Source: DATFXM01 sp035315885 (GTDB taxonomy: Bacteria > Acidobacteriota > Blastocatellia > UBA7656). Taken from it: a stretch of DNA of 22,249 bases. Shown here piece after piece: positions 7,155-13,946 of this stretch (the first letter of the stretch is position 1; each line of letters starts with the position of its first letter). A model generated the notes under the pieces. That model was given only the letters and a program-made list of their open reading frames with translations, did no database searches and was not told the origin of the DNA. The DNA lies in assembly GCA_035315885.1 (NCBI GenBank), contig DATFXM010000169.1, positions 1 through 22,249 on the forward strand, read 5' to 3'. The position numbers were made by a program, and so were the translations under genes.

Positions 7155-8561
7155 TCAACCTGCAGTGTATAAGTCAATGATCGTCCTGATTCCTCGAGCG
7201 CACACCGCGCAGAATTCTGGACTTCGAGTGAACATAATGCAGTCAACCTGGGGACGGTAGTATCCCTTAGCTTCGTAGTTCGCGCCTTCGAACGCTCCGA
7301 CCTTATCGCGGTATTTCTCTTTCGCGAAAAGTTTGACCTCGTACTCACGATTCTCGCGGAACAAGGCTTCCATCTCCTCTTCCGGTCTATTCTCGGAGCG
7401 TATTTTTGCCCTGCGCTTTCCGTATTCGCGCGAATGTTCCTCGTATTCTTCTTTCTGCCAGGGGGTCGGCAGCGGCGTGTCCTTGTCCACAAGGTCCTTC
7501 CATTTCAAGTGAGATGGATCGAGCAGCGCGGTGACGTTCGGCTCCCAAGGCTCAGTCCTGACTGTCGCAGGAAGATAAGCGACCGGTGAAGTGTAGTACT
7601 CGTCGGCGAGCGCTGCGAAATGATGTCCAAACTCGTGCACAAAAACGTAAGGGGCCTGTTCGCTGTCGGCAGCCACGGTGCTGTACAAGCCGAAGATGCC
7701 GCCGCCGCCATAGGTTCTGCTGTTTGTCACTATCTCGACGAAGTCGTAAGGAGCGAACGAAGCGATAGTTCTGAAGGCGCGATTGTCGAAGGTCAACACG
7801 TAGCGCTCACTACCGAATGAGTCGTAAGTCGCGCCTACAGGAGACGAGCGATAAACCCCGGTCGAGGGACGCGAGATGCCCGACTCGGCGGCGGCCGGAC
7901 AAAGACCCCACACATTGAAATCGTTGCGAAGCTCCTTGAATGGAGACGTCGCAAACAGAATTGAGACGAGCCGTCGCGCGTCCTTCTCGAACTTCGGTTG
8001 CTCCGATGCGGTGTATCCGTCTCCAAGAAGAAGGAGGTCAACCTTGGCAGCGGGGTCGCCGCTCTTCTGAATCTCGATCAAGGGACCCGGAGATGGAGTT
8101 TTCGATCGATCAATGAACATGTTGTCGGGCTCTACGATCGTGCTCCATAGCTCGCGGAATGAGTTGTTGGCGTCACGCTTCTTCACGAGCACCTGCACGG
8201 GCGCGCGAGGAGCGGGAAAGCGCAACGATTCGTGGAACGTACGGTTGATGCTTTTAGCCTCGTCGGTAGTTTCCCATTCTCCGTAAACTGAACTGAAGCC
8301 TCTGGAGTAAATCAGCCGGTTTGTAGCGCGATCCCGGACCTCAAATAAATATTTGCCGAGATTGGTCTCGTCTATCGGTCTGTGCGGATTGCCGGCCCAA
8401 GGAAGCGGTTCGAGCACTACGCGATCGAGGCTCAACATTTCCTGAGACGCGTTGCCGGTGTGAAAGTAATCGACCCTCATTGTACGAGGCGCGTTACCGG
8501 TTTGTGCATTCGCCGCGGAGGCGGTCATCAGAGCAACTCCAAGTAGTAGTCTTCGAATCAT
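7155..8561 (-). CDS. Secreted M64-family metallopeptidase (IgA peptidase M64-like)
   Basis: A 468-residue protein with a short signal peptide (MIRRLLLGVALMTASAANA, cleaved before Q20). The zinc site is HEFGH (309-313), with the extended form HEFGHHFAALADEYY that is characteristic of family M64, where the acidic residue of DEY (D320) follows at fixed spacing. The N-terminal 150 residues look like the beta-rich M64 N-terminal domain. A charged, helix-rich insertion (about 360-435) precedes a cysteine-containing C-terminus (VDCIMF..EFCAVC) found in the family. It is expected to hydrolyse proteins outside the cytoplasm; the named IgA substrate applies to one characterised relative and should not be carried over. 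The start lacks a strong ribosome binding site. It is divergent from recG, with a heptamer repeat between them. Confidence 0.9.
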   Translation of the reverse strand: MIRRLLLGVALMTASAANAQTGNAPRTMRVDYFHTGNASQEMLSLDRVVLEPLPWAGNPHRPIDETNLGKYLFEVRDRATNRLIYSRGFSSVYGEWETTDEAKSINRTFHESLRFPAPRAPVQVLVKKRDANNSFRELWSTIVEPDNMFIDRSKTPSPGPLIEIQKSGDPAAKVDLLLLGDGYTASEQPKFEKDARRLVSILFATSPFKELRNDFNVWGLCPAAAESGISRPSTGVYRSSPVGATYDSFGSERYVLTFDNRAFRTIASFAPYDFVEIVTNSRTYGGGGIFGLYSTVAADSEQAPYVFVHEFGHHFAALADEYYTSPVAYLPATVRTEPWEPNVTALLDPSHLKWKDLVDKDTPLPTPWQKEEYEEHSREYGKRRAKIRSENRPEEEMEALFRENREYEVKLFAKEKYRDKVGAFEGANYEAKGYYRPQVDCIMFTRSPEFCAVCARGIRTIIDLYTAG

Positions 8562-8581
8562 GCGCCGATTCTAGCATTGAT

Positions 8582-8635
8582 AGGGATTTGGGGTTTAGGG
8601 TTTACCATTCGCCACTTCCTATTTACTATTTCATC
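8582..8635. repeat. Degenerate heptamer repeat abutting the recG start
   Basis: The whole 54 bp can be parsed in 7-bp steps: GGGATTT, GGGGTTT, AGGGTTT, ACCATTC, GCCACTT, CCTATTT, ACTATTT. The first three and last two are near-identical to their neighbours. It fills most of the gap between the M64 gene and recG and ends 2-3 bp before the recG start codon. It resembles telomere repeats only by chance. Confidence 0.65.
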
Positions 8636-8637
8636 GT

Positions 8638-10779
8638 GTGATCAAGCTCCAAACGCCCCTAAACACTCTGCACTTTCATGAGGTCCCGCGAGTTGCGCTC
8701 AAGACGGCACAAAAGCTCGCGCAGGCAGTAGCCGAACACATCGGCGCATCTGCCTCGGCTCACGTCACCGTTGAGGACTTGATCGGTTACATCCCACTCC
8801 GCTACGAAGATCGTTCTAACCTCGCCCGCATCCGCGACCTCAAGAACGGCGAATGGGCGACAATCGAAACGCAGATTCGCGTGTCCGGCACCTATCCGGT
8901 CAAAGGCGGCCGCCTTCGAATCTTTGAAGCCTCCGCGGTAGACAAAACCGGCCAGGTTCGCGCGTACTGGTGGAATCAGGCGTATCTGCAGAACTCATTT
9001 ACTCAAGGTCGCCGAGTGCTGCTCTACGGCCAATGGAAACGCAATAGCAAAGGCTACTTCGAAGTCGAAAACCCCGACTACGAATTCACTTCCGATGACG
9101 AAGACACCGAACCAATTCACACCGGCCGGCGAGTTCCCGTCTATCGAAAGCTCGGCGAGATTAGAACCAAGCAGCTTCGGTCGATCATGTTTCACGTGCT
9201 GACGCGCATCGACTTGAAGGAGCTCGCCGACACCATCCCCGCGGACGTCCTGAAACGCGCCGGGTTGATAACGCGCGCCGATGCAATTCGTCAGATCCAT
9301 TTTCCCGCCGACGACGCCCCGATCGCGCTGTACAACAACTTCCAATCGCCCGCCCATCGCAGACTGATATTCGAGGAGTTCTTTTGGCTTTCGCTTGCGA
9401 TGGGACTCAGACGCGAGACCCGCGAGCACTCCCCGAAGGGAACAGTCATCGCAGTCGACGACCGAATCAGGGACGCGGTTCGATCTATTCTGCCCTTCAA
9501 ACCGACCTCGGCCCAGAAGCGCGTCTTGAAAGAAATAGTGACGGATATGTCGGGGCCGCGTCCGATGAATAGATTGCTGCAGGGAGACGTTGGGGCAGGC
9601 AAAACGATCGTGGCAGTGCAGGCGGCAATCGTCGCAATCGAGAACGGCTATCAAACCGCAATCATGGCCCCCACGGAAATTCTGGCCGAACAACACGCAA
9701 CCAACGTGAAGCGCCTGCTGGCAAATACTCAACATCGCGTTGAACTGCTGAGCGGCTCGCTGAGCGCGGCCAGAAAGCGTTCGATCAGACAAGCAATCGA
9801 AAGCGGTGAAGTCGACCTGGTAATCGGCACGCACGCGCTCATTCAGGAGGGCGTCCAGTTCGACAAGCTGGGGCTGGTTGTAATCGACGAGCAGCATCGT
9901 TTTGGTGTTCTGCAGCGCGCTGGTCTGATCAAGCGCGGTTACAACCCTGACGTCCTCGTCATGAGCGCCACTCCAATTCCCAGGTCTCTTGTAATGAGCA
10001 TCTACGGTGACCTGGACCTGTCGGTAATCGATGAAATGCCGCCCGGCCGCAAACCGATAATCACCAGGGTGCGAGGAGAGGACGCGCGAAACAAAATTTA
10101 CAAATTCCTCGACTCGAAGATTCGCGAAGGGTGCCAGGCGTACATCGTGTATCCGCTGGTCGAAGAATCCGAAAAGCTGGATCTGCTCAACGCGTCGCAG
10201 ATGGCTGAGCACCTTCAGGAGGAGGTCTTCCCGAACTTTCGCATAGGCCTGATCCACGGTCGAATGCGACAGGAAGAAAAGGACCAGGTGATGGACGAAT
10301 TTCGAAAGGGCGGTTCGCAGATCCTCGTAGCCACTACCGTGATCGAAGTCGGCGTCGATGTGGCAAACGCAAGCATCATGCTGATCGAACATGCGGAGCG
10401 GTTTGGGCTCTCTCAGTTGCACCAGCTCCGCGGAAGAGTCGGTCGGGGTCAGGAACAGGCCTACTGCATTCTGCTGGCTTCTTCGAAGCAATCGACAGAA
10501 GCTCGAGAACGTCTGTCAATCATGGAGGAGACCAACGATGGCTTCAAGATTGCCGAGAAAGACCTGGAAATCCGCGGGCCGGGGGAACTAATGGGGACGA
10601 GACAGTCAGGGCTGCCGGAGTTTCGACTGGCGAACATTGTGCGCGATCGCGACTTGTTGGAGCTCGCCCGCAGTCACGCCGACGAGTTACTGACAAAACA
10701 TCGGAATTCACAAGCCACGAGAAAGGCGATTCAGGTTGTTAGAGGCCAACCGAGGTTTGGTCTTGTCGCAGTTGGGTAG
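8638..10779 (+). CDS. recG: ATP-dependent DNA helicase RecG
   Basis: A 713-residue superfamily 2 helicase that remodels stalled replication forks and Holliday junctions. The N-terminal region (about 1-165) contains the HhH-like lead and the wedge/OB domain (DLIGYIPLRYEDRSNLARIRDL, split around residue 48-69). Helicase motifs follow: Walker A GDVGAGKT (about 316-323), DEQHRFGV (motif II, about 417), MSATPIPRS (motif III), IHGRM, the VATTVIEVGVDV block, and QLRGRVGRG (motif VI). The PNAS that usually follows VGVDV is ANAS here, a small change. The frame opens with GTG at 8638 directly after a heptamer repeat and with no Shine-Dalgarno; the conserved TPLNTL segment five residues in argues that this start is right. 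Convergent with the AAA+ gene. Confidence 0.97.
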   Translation: MIKLQTPLNTLHFHEVPRVALKTAQKLAQAVAEHIGASASAHVTVEDLIGYIPLRYEDRSNLARIRDLKNGEWATIETQIRVSGTYPVKGGRLRIFEASAVDKTGQVRAYWWNQAYLQNSFTQGRRVLLYGQWKRNSKGYFEVENPDYEFTSDDEDTEPIHTGRRVPVYRKLGEIRTKQLRSIMFHVLTRIDLKELADTIPADVLKRAGLITRADAIRQIHFPADDAPIALYNNFQSPAHRRLIFEEFFWLSLAMGLRRETREHSPKGTVIAVDDRIRDAVRSILPFKPTSAQKRVLKEIVTDMSGPRPMNRLLQGDVGAGKTIVAVQAAIVAIENGYQTAIMAPTEILAEQHATNVKRLLANTQHRVELLSGSLSAARKRSIRQAIESGEVDLVIGTHALIQEGVQFDKLGLVVIDEQHRFGVLQRAGLIKRGYNPDVLVMSATPIPRSLVMSIYGDLDLSVIDEMPPGRKPIITRVRGEDARNKIYKFLDSKIREGCQAYIVYPLVEESEKLDLLNASQMAEHLQEEVFPNFRIGLIHGRMRQEEKDQVMDEFRKGGSQILVATTVIEVGVDVANASIMLIEHAERFGLSQLHQLRGRVGRGQEQAYCILLASSKQSTEARERLSIMEETNDGFKIAEKDLEIRGPGELMGTRQSGLPEFRLANIVRDRDLLELARSHADELLTKHRNSQATRKAIQVVRGQPRFGLVAVG

Positions 10780-10828
10780 GCGGACGTGCTGAGCGTCGGT
10801 GTGGCGATCCCGAAGCGCGTAGCCTCTC

Positions 10829-10868
10829 AAAAAACGACCCGGGATGTCGCTGTTGGCGACCCCGGGTC
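10829..10868 (-). terminator. Rho-independent terminator of the AAA+ ATPase gene
   Basis: On the minus strand a G+C-rich hairpin (GACCCGGG pairing with CCCGGGTC, extended inward by GCGAC/GTCGC with a 2-nt bulge and a 5-nt loop, 10836-10868) is followed by TTTTTT (complement of 10829-10834). It lies about 65 bp past the AAA+ stop. The same stem may also stop recG transcripts from the plus strand, where the T-run is poor. Confidence 0.8.
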
Positions 10869-10932
10869 TTGTCTAACTCAACCTTTGCGAGTTGAGGCTC
10901 GAAGCTATCTCGCGCCTCTTGTCAGAGTTCTA

Positions 10933-12060
10933 CTATGCCGCGATTCGCGGACGGTTGCTCTTCGGCAACAAGTTGACCGAATCGAGCGCCGCCGCAGCCT
11001 TGCTCACCTCAGCTTCATCCCTGAAGAACTCCAGACGTTGCGTCTGCTGATTCAAGTCGATGAGAACGACGTCCCCAAGTCTCACCTGTCGAGTTGCCGA
11101 CAGATTCGCAAGCGGGTTCACCACGAACCGCTCAACAGCCCGCTTCAGGTGGCGTGCGCCGTACCGGAATTCGACACCCTCTGCGAGCAGGAACTCCTTG
11201 GCTTGTGCGGTAGTGCAGAAGGTAAACCGCTCGCCTGCGCCGTCATCGATCCGGCGTTGGACGTCCTGAAGCTCCAGCTCGAGAATCTGACTGAGCTCTG
11301 GGTGCTTCAAACTCCTGAACACCACGACGCGATCAATTCTGTTCATGAACTCGGGCGAGAATTTCCGCTTGGCGGCTTCAAGAGCCGTCCGATAAATCTT
11401 CTGATCGATGTCCCCGGCGAGCTCGCTCACGCCCTTTCGCGGAGAGAAACCGATCGAGCCCGACACCAGAGAGCTCATTTCCTTGGCGCCCAGGTTCGAG
11501 GTCATGACGATGACTGTCTGCGAGAAATCCACGCGTCGATTGTCTCCAAGGGTCAGCGTAGCCTTGTCCAGCACACCCAGCAGCAGTTGCCAGAGCGAGT
11601 CGGACGCCTTCTCGATTTCGTCGAACAGCACGAAAGTGAACGGGTCGCGCTCGGTTCTGTGCTTCTCGATATTGTCCTGCGTAAGCAGCGGCGGCGTCTC
11701 CCTGTGCCCCAGGTACCCTGGCGGAGATCCGATCAGCTTAGCGATCTCGTGTGAATGTTGAAACTCCGCGCAATCGATCTTTATGACTGCATTTCTGTCG
11801 CCGAAAAGAACGTCGGCGGCAGCTTCGATTATGTGAGTTTTACCAGAACCTGTCGGCCCCAGAAACATCAGCGTTCCAAGCGGGCGTGTCGTATTGGTCA
11901 TCCCCGCCTGAAACACCTGGTAAAGCGAGACCAGACTTTTGATAGCCCTATCCTGGCCGATTACGCGGGCGCGAAGACCTTGTTCAAATTCTTGCGCGCA
12001 GGCGCTCTTGATATCAGGATTGAGCGTGATCATTTTTCTTGTTGATCCGTTGCCGTTCAT
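10933..12060 (-). CDS. Stand-alone Clp/Hsp100 D2-type AAA+ ATPase
   Basis: A single AAA+ module of 375 residues corresponding to the second ATPase domain (D2) of ClpA/ClpB/ClpC plus the small C-terminal subdomain. The N domain, D1 and middle domain of full-length members (about 750-860 residues) are absent. Motifs: Walker A GPTGSGKT (68-75), aromatic pore loop GYLG (115-118), Walker B FVLFDEIEKA (143-152), sensor 1 MTSNLG (186-191), arginine finger in EFMNRID (R241), sensor 2 GARHLKR (R303). Between sensor 1 and the finger lies SIGFSP (202-207); its IGF (203-205) matches the position of the IGL/IGF loop that docks ClpA and ClpX on ClpP. An unfoldase role is inferred. I chose the ATG at 12060 because AGAAGGG sits 6 nt upstream; an in-frame TTG at 12129 is weaker. 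A terminator follows the gene. Confidence 0.88.
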   Translation of the reverse strand: MNGNGSTRKMITLNPDIKSACAQEFEQGLRARVIGQDRAIKSLVSLYQVFQAGMTNTTRPLGTLMFLGPTGSGKTHIIEAAADVLFGDRNAVIKIDCAEFQHSHEIAKLIGSPPGYLGHRETPPLLTQDNIEKHRTERDPFTFVLFDEIEKASDSLWQLLLGVLDKATLTLGDNRRVDFSQTVIVMTSNLGAKEMSSLVSGSIGFSPRKGVSELAGDIDQKIYRTALEAAKRKFSPEFMNRIDRVVVFRSLKHPELSQILELELQDVQRRIDDGAGERFTFCTTAQAKEFLLAEGVEFRYGARHLKRAVERFVVNPLANLSATRQVRLGDVVLIDLNQQTQRLEFFRDEAEVSKAAAALDSVNLLPKSNRPRIAA

Positions 12061-12142
12061 ATCGAACCCTTCTTTCCGCGCCCTAACACATCCCTCAAAT
12101 TGAATCTCTCTCCCAAGCTTCTCTTTCAAACTCCACTTTTAT

Positions 12143-12277
12143 CTATACGAGTTTTGCTCGTCCTTCGCTGCATCCCTTATCCGGGTTGTAGCTACTATGT
12201 TTTTCGGCAAATTTGATGCCTTCCTTAACCGCGCTGTTGCATAATGAATCCGCCGGCCTCCGGAGCATGAACGCCAC
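12143..12277 (-). CDS. Possible small ORF (44 aa) upstream of the AAA+ gene
   Basis: A GTG at 12277 is preceded on the minus strand by AAGGAGGG (GGAGGG at 12290-12285) with 7-nt spacing, the best ribosome binding site in this gap. It opens a 44-residue frame ending in TAG at 12145-12143, before the AAA+ gene start. The product (starting MAFMLRRPADSLCNSAVKEG) is basic and has two cysteines; I do not recognise it. It would be the leader gene of the AAA+ transcript. Support is only the start signal and position; codon usage over 44 codons proves little. The rest of the 590-bp gap between the AAA+ and SDR genes holds a lone TTGACA (12393-12398) with no matching -10, and nothing else I can name. 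Confidence 0.35.
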   Translation of the reverse strand: MAFMLRRPADSLCNSAVKEGIKFAEKHSSYNPDKGCSEGRAKLV

Positions 12278-12650
12278 CTTTAAACCCTCCTTGCAGCTTA
12301 CTTTAAGCCTGGTGCATTCACTTTAGACGTCCGTCCGATTTCGATTGTTCCAGCGCACCACCTCACCTTGCCCTGCCAAAATGTGACAAGCCTTGACAAT
12401 TACCGTCACGACCCGAAACACGTTGTTCAGCCGTCCTTTCGTACTGGAAATGCCGCGCGACAATTGGGTTATTCCTCAACTTCGAGATCGGCGGTACACA
12501 TAAGACCGGAGTCAATGCGAACGTACGACCGACCCTGCATTATGTATTCATCAGTTGCTATGCTTTGGTACACGATTCCGGATATCATTTTGGCTTCTTC
12601 CAAACCATGTCATAGCTTCACGGTTGCTGAAAATCTACTTGGAGGATTCG

Positions 12651-13430
12651 ATGAAACTCTCAGGAAAAGTCTCGATCATAACCGGCGCCGGCGGAGGAAT
12701 CGGCCGCGCGATTGCCCACCGTTTTTCGACCGAAGGCTCGGCGGTAGTCATCGCCGGTCCTACCAAGGAAAAGGTCCAGCGGGTCGCGGGCGAGATTACA
12801 GCCGAAGGCGGAAACGCCATCTACACCGTTACTGATGTGTCAAACGAGGCGGAGGTGGCGGAGATGGTGCAGTCGACGCTCAGACAGTATGGGCGCCTTG
12901 ATATTCTGATAAACAACGCCGGGATTGCGGGACCGACCGCCCTCGTCCACAAACTGGAGCGGGAGGACTGGGACCGGACGATGGACATCAACCTGACCGG
13001 GGCCTTTCTGTGTGCCAAGCATGCACTGCCGCATTTGTACGAGCAGAAGAGCGGTCGAATCATAAACATAACCTCGATAGCCGGGGTGAGAGCCTATGCG
13101 TATCGGAGCCCTTACTGCGCGTCCAAGTGGGCGATGATCGGGCTGACGCGCACGCTGGCGGAGGAGGCGGGGCGCTACGACATCACCGTCAACGCGATAG
13201 CTCCCGGACCGGTGCACGGCCCTCGAATGGAAGCGGTGATTCGAGCGCGAGCAGACGAGATGAACGTCTCCTACGAGGAGATGGAGAAGCAGTACGTCGA
13301 GCCTACGGCGTTAAAGAGGATGGCCGACGAGTCGGACATCGCGGCGATGGCCCTGTTTCTGTGTTCCGAGGAGGGTCGCAACATCACTGGGGAGACAATA
13401 ACGATCTCGAGCGGCTACCGTCTGGCATGA
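12651..13430 (+). CDS. Short-chain dehydrogenase/reductase (SDR, FabG-like)
   Basis: A 259-residue classical SDR. It has the cofactor motif TGAGGGIG (11-18), NNAG (88-91), catalytic S142 in NITSIAG, and YCASK with Y155 and K159. The C-terminal part (PTALKRMADESDIAAMALFL, then ITGETITISSGYRLA) is the usual FabG-like ending, with SSGY in place of the common DGGY. It likely reduces or oxidises a carbonyl/hydroxyl group with NAD(P)H in the cytoplasm; the substrate is unknown and no neighbour reveals a pathway. GGAGG at 12641-12645, 5 nt before the ATG at 12651, fixes the start; the frame extends upstream to a TTG at 12555 but without support. It stands alone, followed 2 nt after its stop by a heptamer-repeat island shared with the convergent HD-GYP gene. 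Confidence 0.92.
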   Translation: MKLSGKVSIITGAGGGIGRAIAHRFSTEGSAVVIAGPTKEKVQRVAGEITAEGGNAIYTVTDVSNEAEVAEMVQSTLRQYGRLDILINNAGIAGPTALVHKLEREDWDRTMDINLTGAFLCAKHALPHLYEQKSGRIINITSIAGVRAYAYRSPYCASKWAMIGLTRTLAEEAGRYDITVNAIAPGPVHGPRMEAVIRARADEMNVSYEEMEKQYVEPTALKRMADESDIAAMALFLCSEEGRNITGETITISSGYRLA

Positions 13431-13432
13431 GG

Positions 13433-13501
13433 GAGTGCTGAGTCCTGAGTGCTGAGTCCTGAGTGCTGAGTGATGTGTGCTGAGTCCTGAGTGCTGAGTT
13501 C
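13433..13501. repeat. GAGTGCT/GAGTCCT heptamer array (left part of repeat island)
   Basis: About ten heptamers in strict register, mostly alternating GAGTGCT and GAGTCCT, with one GAGTGAT and one GTGTGCT variant. It begins 2 nt after the SDR stop codon and runs directly into the palindromic block. Confidence 0.85.
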
Positions 13502-13806
13502 AACCCCGAAGGGGTTGCGTCGTCCAGCCCAGGGTTGCCGTCCACGGCTACCCTGGGTATGCATTCCGAAAATCTTCCAACCCTGAAGGGGTTGCGTCGT
13601 CCAGCCCAGGGTTGCCGTCCGCGGCTACCCTGGGTATGCATTCCGAAAATCTTCCAACCCTGAAGGGGTTGCGTCCCATATTCTTGAATCGCTGTTTCGC
13701 AGGTCGTTGACGCAACCCCTTCAGGGTTGCGTCCGTTACGTTGCCTGTCCCCAGGGTAGCCGTGGACGGCAACCCTGGGCTGGACGACGCAACCCCTTCG
13801 GGGTTG
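13501..13806. repeat. REP-like palindromic block with a 57-bp perfect inverted repeat
   Basis: A 77-bp unit starting AACCCCGAAGGGGTT repeats in tandem (13502, 13579) with a third partial copy (13656-13675). Each full unit contains two palindromes: AACCCCGAAGGGGTT and a 30-bp stem (13528-13557) with CCCAGGGT pairing to ACCCTGGG. The other half is inverted: 13501-13557 is the exact reverse complement of 13750-13806, and 13656-13675 of 13709-13728. The second unit replaces an A with G in the stem, leaving a G-T wobble. All plus- and minus-strand frames here (NPEGVASSSPGLPSTATLG-like) are artefacts of the repeat. It could serve as a bidirectional terminator between the SDR and HD-GYP genes. Confidence 0.85.
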
Positions 13807-13813
13807 GACTCCC

Positions 13814-13946
13814 CACCCAGCACCCAGTACTCAGCACCCACCACCCAGCGCTCACCACCCAGCACTCACCACCCAGCACCCAGCACTCAGCACCCACCAC
13901 CCAGCGCTCACCACCCAGCACTCACCACCAATCACTCAGCACTCCT
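13814..13946. repeat. CACCCAG/CACTCAC heptamer array (right part of repeat island)
   Basis: Nineteen heptamers in unbroken register (CACCCAG, TACTCAG, CACCCAC, CGCTCAC, CACTCAC types), the complement-oriented counterpart of the left array though richer in C. There is higher-order order: heptamers 2-9 (13821-13876) are repeated as 10-17 (13877-13932) with few mismatches, a 56-bp duplication. The HD-GYP stop codon (13947-13945) overlaps the last unit. Confidence 0.85.

Noticed and set aside
8589..8604. Telomere-like GGGTTTA repeats
   Set aside because: Only two to three imperfect copies occur, as part of a longer 7-bp periodic tract in the middle of a chromosome segment. Nothing suggests a linear end.
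8995..10491. A 498-codon open frame antisense to recG
   Set aside because: It lies entirely within recG, whose helicase motifs are complete, and the translated antisense product shows no recognisable family or start signal. Long antisense frames are common opposite G+C-biased genes.
10786..11754. A 322-codon plus-strand frame opposite the AAA+ gene
   Set aside because: The AAA+ gene on the other strand has every expected motif and its own terminator inside this frame. The antisense product is arginine-, leucine- and glutamate-rich shadow sequence.
12393..12420. Promoter from TTGACA upstream of the SDR gene
   Set aside because: No acceptable -10 hexamer lies 16-18 bp downstream, and the site is about 250 bp from the start codon. 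The overlapping TTGTCA repeats on the minus strand also lack a -10 partner or a sigma54 pattern.
12368..12835. A 155-codon plus-strand frame upstream of and into the SDR gene
   Set aside because: It overlaps the SDR start out of frame, has no start signal and no recognisable domain. The SDR start has a clear Shine-Dalgarno.
13502..13675. CRISPR-like array from 77-bp tandem units
   Set aside because: Repeats are contiguous without unique spacers, are internally palindromic, and no cas gene is nearby.
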